Assembly: GCF_905220365.1 (NCBI RefSeq)
Contig: NC_061139.1
Location: 13,291,001-13,355,000, forward strand
Direction: 5' to 3'
Source: Vanessa cardui
Taxonomy: Eukaryota > Arthropoda > Insecta > Lepidoptera > Nymphalidae
Length of the DNA: 64,000 nt
In this document: in pieces, positions 59,336-64,000 of the stretch
Layout of the letters: every line of letters begins with the position of its first letter
How positions within the stretch are numbered: the stretch's first letter is position 1
The notes under the pieces: model-generated
Told to the model about the DNA's origin: nothing
The model's database searches: none
What the model saw: the letters and a program-made list of their open reading frames with translations, nothing else
Position numbers and translations under genes: made by a program

Positions 59336-60237
59336 GTTTGGTGTCATTCGGGTTTAAGCCACGTCTGTCCTGAGCGCGGGTCTATGACGCAAACACATCA
59401 TTGTAACCAAGTTGAAGTTCGTTATCAGTAAATCGAATGGCGGGCAATCGATTACCGATGGCGTTGCGTTATGTCATTTGCGGTTTATATAGAAGCTAGT
59501 GGAAACAGTTTTTATAGAAAGTAACTCCGTGATCTTGACTTTATTTATATGTGAACTTGTATGAATATTATAATACATATGCGTGTGTTTGAACACAACT
59601 GCACTGAGAGTGTAAAGAGATCCAGTAATCATGGCCTAAGCCCAGATACAAGACAGCCACTAGATTAAAGACGCTGGAATATCAACAAATAGAATAATCC
59701 TATTAAATGGGCAGTTGCACATTTTATGACTGAGGCAAAAATTACATAATGAAAGTAAACAATAATATAAAACGCTAAGAAGCGGTTTATTTTCTGAGTA
59801 GGGTCAACACATTCGGGTATTTGAAACTGGGCGACTCTTACTTACCTCTCTTGAAATTATTGGTATAAATATTTCCGAAGAAGCCCATTGCAGCTAAAAT
59901 ATATATGTAAACAGGTTATTGGGCAATAGTGCTATCGATTTCGTTCTGTTGGACAATTTAAATCTAGCGAGACAAAGTATCATATCATTAAAGCACCTAC
60001 GATTATATGCACCTAATATAATTGTGCATAGTCACATATTTACTTCTATAGTAAAAGGTTTATGCCTAGCTCTGGAAACTGGATTCAGAATTTCTGTGAT
60101 GTCTCAAATCGTATATACAAAAATATGTAGTATTGTAAAATTTGCTGCGAATAGTTGTTAGTATTATAAATCAAGAAGATTTTAAATAAAAGAAATATGT
60201 ATACCGACATAGCAAAATGACGAAAGTTGTAATTTTC

Positions 60238-60860
60238 TTTATTTATTTATTTAGGAAGCCAATGTTATATACTAACTATCTAATTATATATAAACATCAA
60301 GTATTACTTGTACATCACTCTTACAGGCTGACCCATCATGTAATAACAAAAAACCAACAAAAAAAACTACTAAGCCTATTACAGAAATAAATTACAAAAA
60401 ACCTATTCAAATTATAAAGTAAACATACAAGAAAAGTAACAAAAAGACAATATAAAAAACATTGTACAAGAAACAAAAAATATGAACACCTATATAGCAA
60501 ACCTTTATAGTGGCATGACAACAGTGTTATGGTAAAAAATATTTCCTTAATTTATTTTTTAGGCCAAATATATCAGTATCAGCTTTTTTAATAAATGAAA
60601 TTATAGATTTTCATAATTCTATATAAAGAGCAGATTTGCCTAAAATAGTTTTAGTATTGTTATATTAAAAAGTTTCTTTATGCTTATTTTAGACTTTTGC
60701 TCTTTTTCTCGGAACATCATTTGACTTCATAAGAACAAATCACACAGTTGATGTAATATACAAATCTGCAATCTTCGTTTTGCTAGTAAATAAGGAATAT
60801 TTAGATTTTCAATAAATATCTTCCATTTATATAATTGGTCTAAAGTTTAACAAACAAAGA
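60238..60860 (-). mobile_element. Degenerate LINE 3' end
   Basis: The plus strand opens with (TTTA)n at 60239-60255, i.e. an A-rich (AAAT)n tail on the minus strand. A long A-poor/T-rich 3' UTR follows and then a polymerase C-terminal remnant (60527-60634). Further upstream codons are scrambled. Confidence 0.65.
60527..60634 (-). pseudogene. LINE polymerase C-terminal remnant with in-frame stop
   Basis: The minus strand reads ALYIEL, a stop codon, then KSIISFIKKADTDIFGLKNK and LRKYFLP before a TAA at 60527-60529. The pattern of a short helical tail ending in LR(K)xFLP follows the C-terminus of Jockey/CR1-type ORF2 proteins. The internal stop shows the copy is dead. It is not the same subfamily as the fragment at 8050-8277. 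Confidence 0.55.
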
Positions 60861-61825
60861 AAAAACCTTCTCTTTTCGCAAATAGTTTTCCTGTCATTAT
60901 ATCAGAATCTTGTTTGGTGTAAACCAGTTACTAACAGTTTATCCACGTAGAACGATCCTCGTTCGACCTCGCAACCTGTTACGGCCGCCACTTGTCCATC
61001 GATTAGGACAATTACAATCGACAATTGACGAGTTGTGATAATAACAGGGACTGATGATGTGACCTGTGGACTGTTACGAGACTCATACTCTTACACAGTA
61101 CACATTAAATATGGAAATGAACAAACCAAAAAACGTATTTTATCTCAAAAAGGGATCTATAACAGTCAAACACAGAGTACTTGGCTGGACTTTAAAAAGT
61201 GTTAAGTCCAATAAATATATTGTAAAATACCACTTTAATACAAAATTATAATATATATATGTTGGTGATGGTTTCTCGTGGCTGATTTTAGAATACCAGG
61301 TGAGAGATGCTTCTGAATGCCGGTCGTGATATTATTATAAAAGCCTCATCGAGTTCATAAAATAAAAAGACGATGAGAGCATTGTTGAAAACTAAATTAT
61401 AAATTTCAATTCTCAGTATTTCATCGGTGATCTCACCTACGGAGCGAGAAATCTGTGATAAGAAGTCGCAGCAAAGATTAAGGAGAAATAGAATAATACA
61501 TAAAGTGTAGTGAAATTAATTCAATCTTTCTTACGGTGACGTCACGTCGTGCAATTATGTTAAAACAATAATAAAAGTATCTACTTCACAAATTACTCAT
61601 CCATTATCTCGAAGGCCTCGCGAAAGGTCAAACTTATACTTTTGATAACAATTACCTTGCGTGTTGCTCGCCGGAAACATCATTATATAAATCTATTTGT
61701 ACTGTTATCTATTTATAGCTGAGATCTTAGCTAAGATTTTAATACAATAAAAAATACTTCAAACATTTTTTTACGTGTGGGAAATAAAAGTCTAAACTAG
61801 TATTTATAATTATTTATTTAATATC

Positions 61826-62095
61826 ATACTAGCGCCCCGGCCCGGCTTCGCACGGGTGCAAAAATGATACTAAAAATGTTACTATCGAATTTGTTTATTT
61901 AACATTAGATACTTCTAAAATTATCAATGTTGCTTCACTATATAATCCATGTATTATGTATATACAAAAACCTTCCTCTCGAATCACTATTAAAATATAA
62001 TAAAAACAGCATTAAAATCCGCTGTACAATTTAAAAGATCTAAGCATACATAGGTGCATACAGCGGTAAGCAACTTTGTTTTACTATGTAATGAT
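61826..62095 (+). repeat. Dispersed repeat family A, near full length
   Basis: From ATACTAGCGCCCCGGCCCGG via CTTCTAAAATTATCAATGTT and AAGCATACATAGGTGCATAC to ACTTTGTTTTACTATGTAATG. Best-preserved head of the family in the window. Confidence 0.65.
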
Positions 62096-62099
62096 GTAA

Positions 62100-62360
62100 A
62101 CAGACTGGCAAACCTGCCACCTAATGGTAAGTAGTGATCCCCTTGCAATCATGTACTGCATATGGACAGTATTGTAATAAATAAGTTCTTAAATCACCAA
62201 TATGCAACCAAACTTGGGAAAAATATGTTGTTCTCCTAGTGATTACAGCTTACAAACCAAATTTCAAAAATACTAAGCATTGCTCTTTAGCAAAAGAATT
62301 TATGATGATTGGGTAGTACGCACCCAGAAGGACTTGCCCGTAAACTCACCAACAATTAAG
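62100..62360 (+). repeat. Family B copy directly after family A
   Basis: AACCTGCCACCTAATGGTAAG, ATCACCAATATGCAACCAAAC, TTGGGTAGTACGCACCCAG and GGACTTGCCCGTAAACTCACC keep family B order with high divergence. Confidence 0.5.
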
Positions 62361-64000
62361 ATACCTACCTAATCATGTTCATCTTACCTAGCTCGACTAA
62401 CACGTTCGAAACACAGCCTATTGAATCAGAAGAGATTCGTCAATAAGCGAAGCTATCGATGTACTTGCACATGTACATGTACATGCACAAAAAATATTCC
62501 TAAGTCGAACCGATAATCTCCGTCTTATTGAAATTGGCTAATAAAAGTTATTACACTAATTTCTTTACCGCACGATAACCATTCACTACCACGTTACCAC
62601 GATAATGGTCCCTCTGGTAATTTATTGCTGAACCGATTATGATTAAAACATATAATCATTCACCCGAGTGAAATAATTGGATGGACTCGATTTTATTTTA
62701 TTATCCATCGTGAGACTCGACTGCCATAAAAGTGTCTGCTCGTTCTAATATATCTGGTGTTATGGCGGAACAAATGGTCAGTGCTGTTTCGAATGGGAAA
62801 CGAATCAGACTGCCCACCGGATCAAACGTTACACCAAGAAGTCACGTAACAGTTTTTGTTGATGTAAAAAAGGTCGTTTGAGGGCAAATTGGTGGATTCA
62901 CCAAAAAAATAATACACATACAAAAAAGTATACCCGTTTAACAAATACATAACCATTAAAATCGAATCAATTAAACGTACTTCCATTTTGAAAACATTAG
63001 TCATAAGCGTAAACAGATTACGTCGATTCCTCAAATACCGTTTCCATAAAACAATATTCAATGCAAAAAACTCCCCGGCGGCCGGCGTATTCGTTGCCAG
63101 ATAAATATCTGCAGCGATTGTTATAAATAATAAACTTCATGTCAATAAGTAATCAATCATGCTAACTACGTGAATTAAATGAATCATGAGGTACGAGCAG
63201 CAAAAAACTAAAACTTTTCTGTAACTCAGCGGTGACTTGCATTACTGCAATCTATATAATCAAAATGCAATCACGGTACACTCGCCCACTCGCACACACA
63301 TCGCTAGAAATGCACACAATTCTCAATCATAACCCAGAAGTGTAACGAGTATTTTTGCGCTGAATAATAATGTACAGCAAAGTAAACGTTTGTGATGTAC
63401 ACAGAATGGCATAGCGACTAAAATTTATGCGATATTAATCTTTATTCGTAGTTAGATAGAGACGACATCGCCGTGTTTGTATATGTTCAAGGTGACACAG
63501 CCGTCCGATGGTATATTATGACAGTTTACAATGAATAATGGTATTAATATTTTTATCACGGAATATTATTCAGCTGCGACTATTTGTCGGTCGATTAGTT
63601 GACATACAAACTTACTTGTAATTTTAAATTTATATGTATTTTCTCGTTTACTTTCTTTAATTGAATATTTCGATACTGATCCTGCATCTGCTGAATCCTG
63701 CTTTGGATAATGAGAGAGATTGAAAGAGAGTTTGTCTACTATTATACCTCTTGTGAAGTTTTGCAGAATTACGTAACCGCAAAAGAATTATTATTCTATA
63801 AATAATAGATACAAGAAATTAACTCACTAGATACACGTTGCACTAATTATAATATTGTAATGGTATGGTAAAGGAACCAATGATGAATGACAGTAAATCA
63901 GCTTCAGCTTAAGGCGTTTAGAATTACACGATTCGTTAATTTCTATTTTTAAGATGAAACTGTAGTCCACATGTATTGTTAACAAAATCTTTAAAGTTCA
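62361..64000. other. No gene seen
   Basis: AT-rich to moderate DNA with a short ATGTAC tandem run at about 62470-62485 and a GGCGGCCGGCG islet at about 63077-63087. ORFs have no recognisable motif. Confidence 0.45.

Overview
This window looks like intergenic or intronic DNA from a butterfly or moth (Lepidoptera). The evidence is an AT-rich euchromatic background and a dense load of interspersed repeats of lepidopteran type: tRNA-derived SINEs with A/B boxes and target-site duplications, Jockey/CR1-like LINE 3' tails ending in TTTGATTTGA-like repeats, and an RTE-like LINE tail ending in AAATAAATAAAT. I cannot place it to species or to a named locus. Almost every open reading frame in the window is a chance ORF in non-coding DNA. 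Two real protein-coding units are supported, both near the right-hand end.

Layout. From 1 to about 54 kb I see no host gene. This stretch is a mosaic of SINEs (3961-4225, 13833-14118, 15137-15380, 27092-27390, 30014-30179, 32439-32756, 48648-48886), LINE 3' remnants (7258-7412, 8041-8471, 13010-13215, 19378-19502, 23822-23990, 37140-37226), unclassified dispersed repeats, a small MITE (2463-2652), a 2.2-kb TTAA-flanked non-autonomous transposon candidate (44879-47124), and blocks of non-repetitive, more GC-balanced DNA that could be regulatory (25820-26035, 35800-36430, 43720-44060, 44340-44560). Several striking perfect inverted repeats with very short spacers are scattered through it (3243-3291, 9441-9490, 20727-20898, 36593-36683, 45722-45766).

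From 54.1 to 55.7 kb lies a two-exon THAP zinc-finger gene on the minus strand, predicted at 201 residues. Its C2CH zinc-binding residues are split between the exons, and it sits behind a GC/CpG-rich promoter-like region. Immediately upstream, at 55822-58458, is an apparently intact pogo/Tigger-type DNA transposon with a TA target-site duplication, inverted termini, a subterminal repeat array and a 643-residue transposase carrying an added C-terminal PHD finger. The last 5.5 kb returns to LINE remnants and dispersed repeats.

How the parts work together. The pogo unit is self-contained: transposase, probable 5' UTR intron, poly(A) signal and repeated putative binding sites all lie inside its ends. 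The THAP protein is probably a host DNA-binding protein, because no transposase domain follows the finger. The transposon has landed roughly 680 bp upstream of the THAP start codon, next to the promoter-like segment. No larger gene system was recognised. The strongest unexplained signals are the double-palindrome insertion at 36.6 kb, the tRNA-Lys half fused head-on to a SINE inside one target-site duplication at 30.0 kb, and the TTAA element that carries a hairpin plus a tRNA T-arm-like fold.
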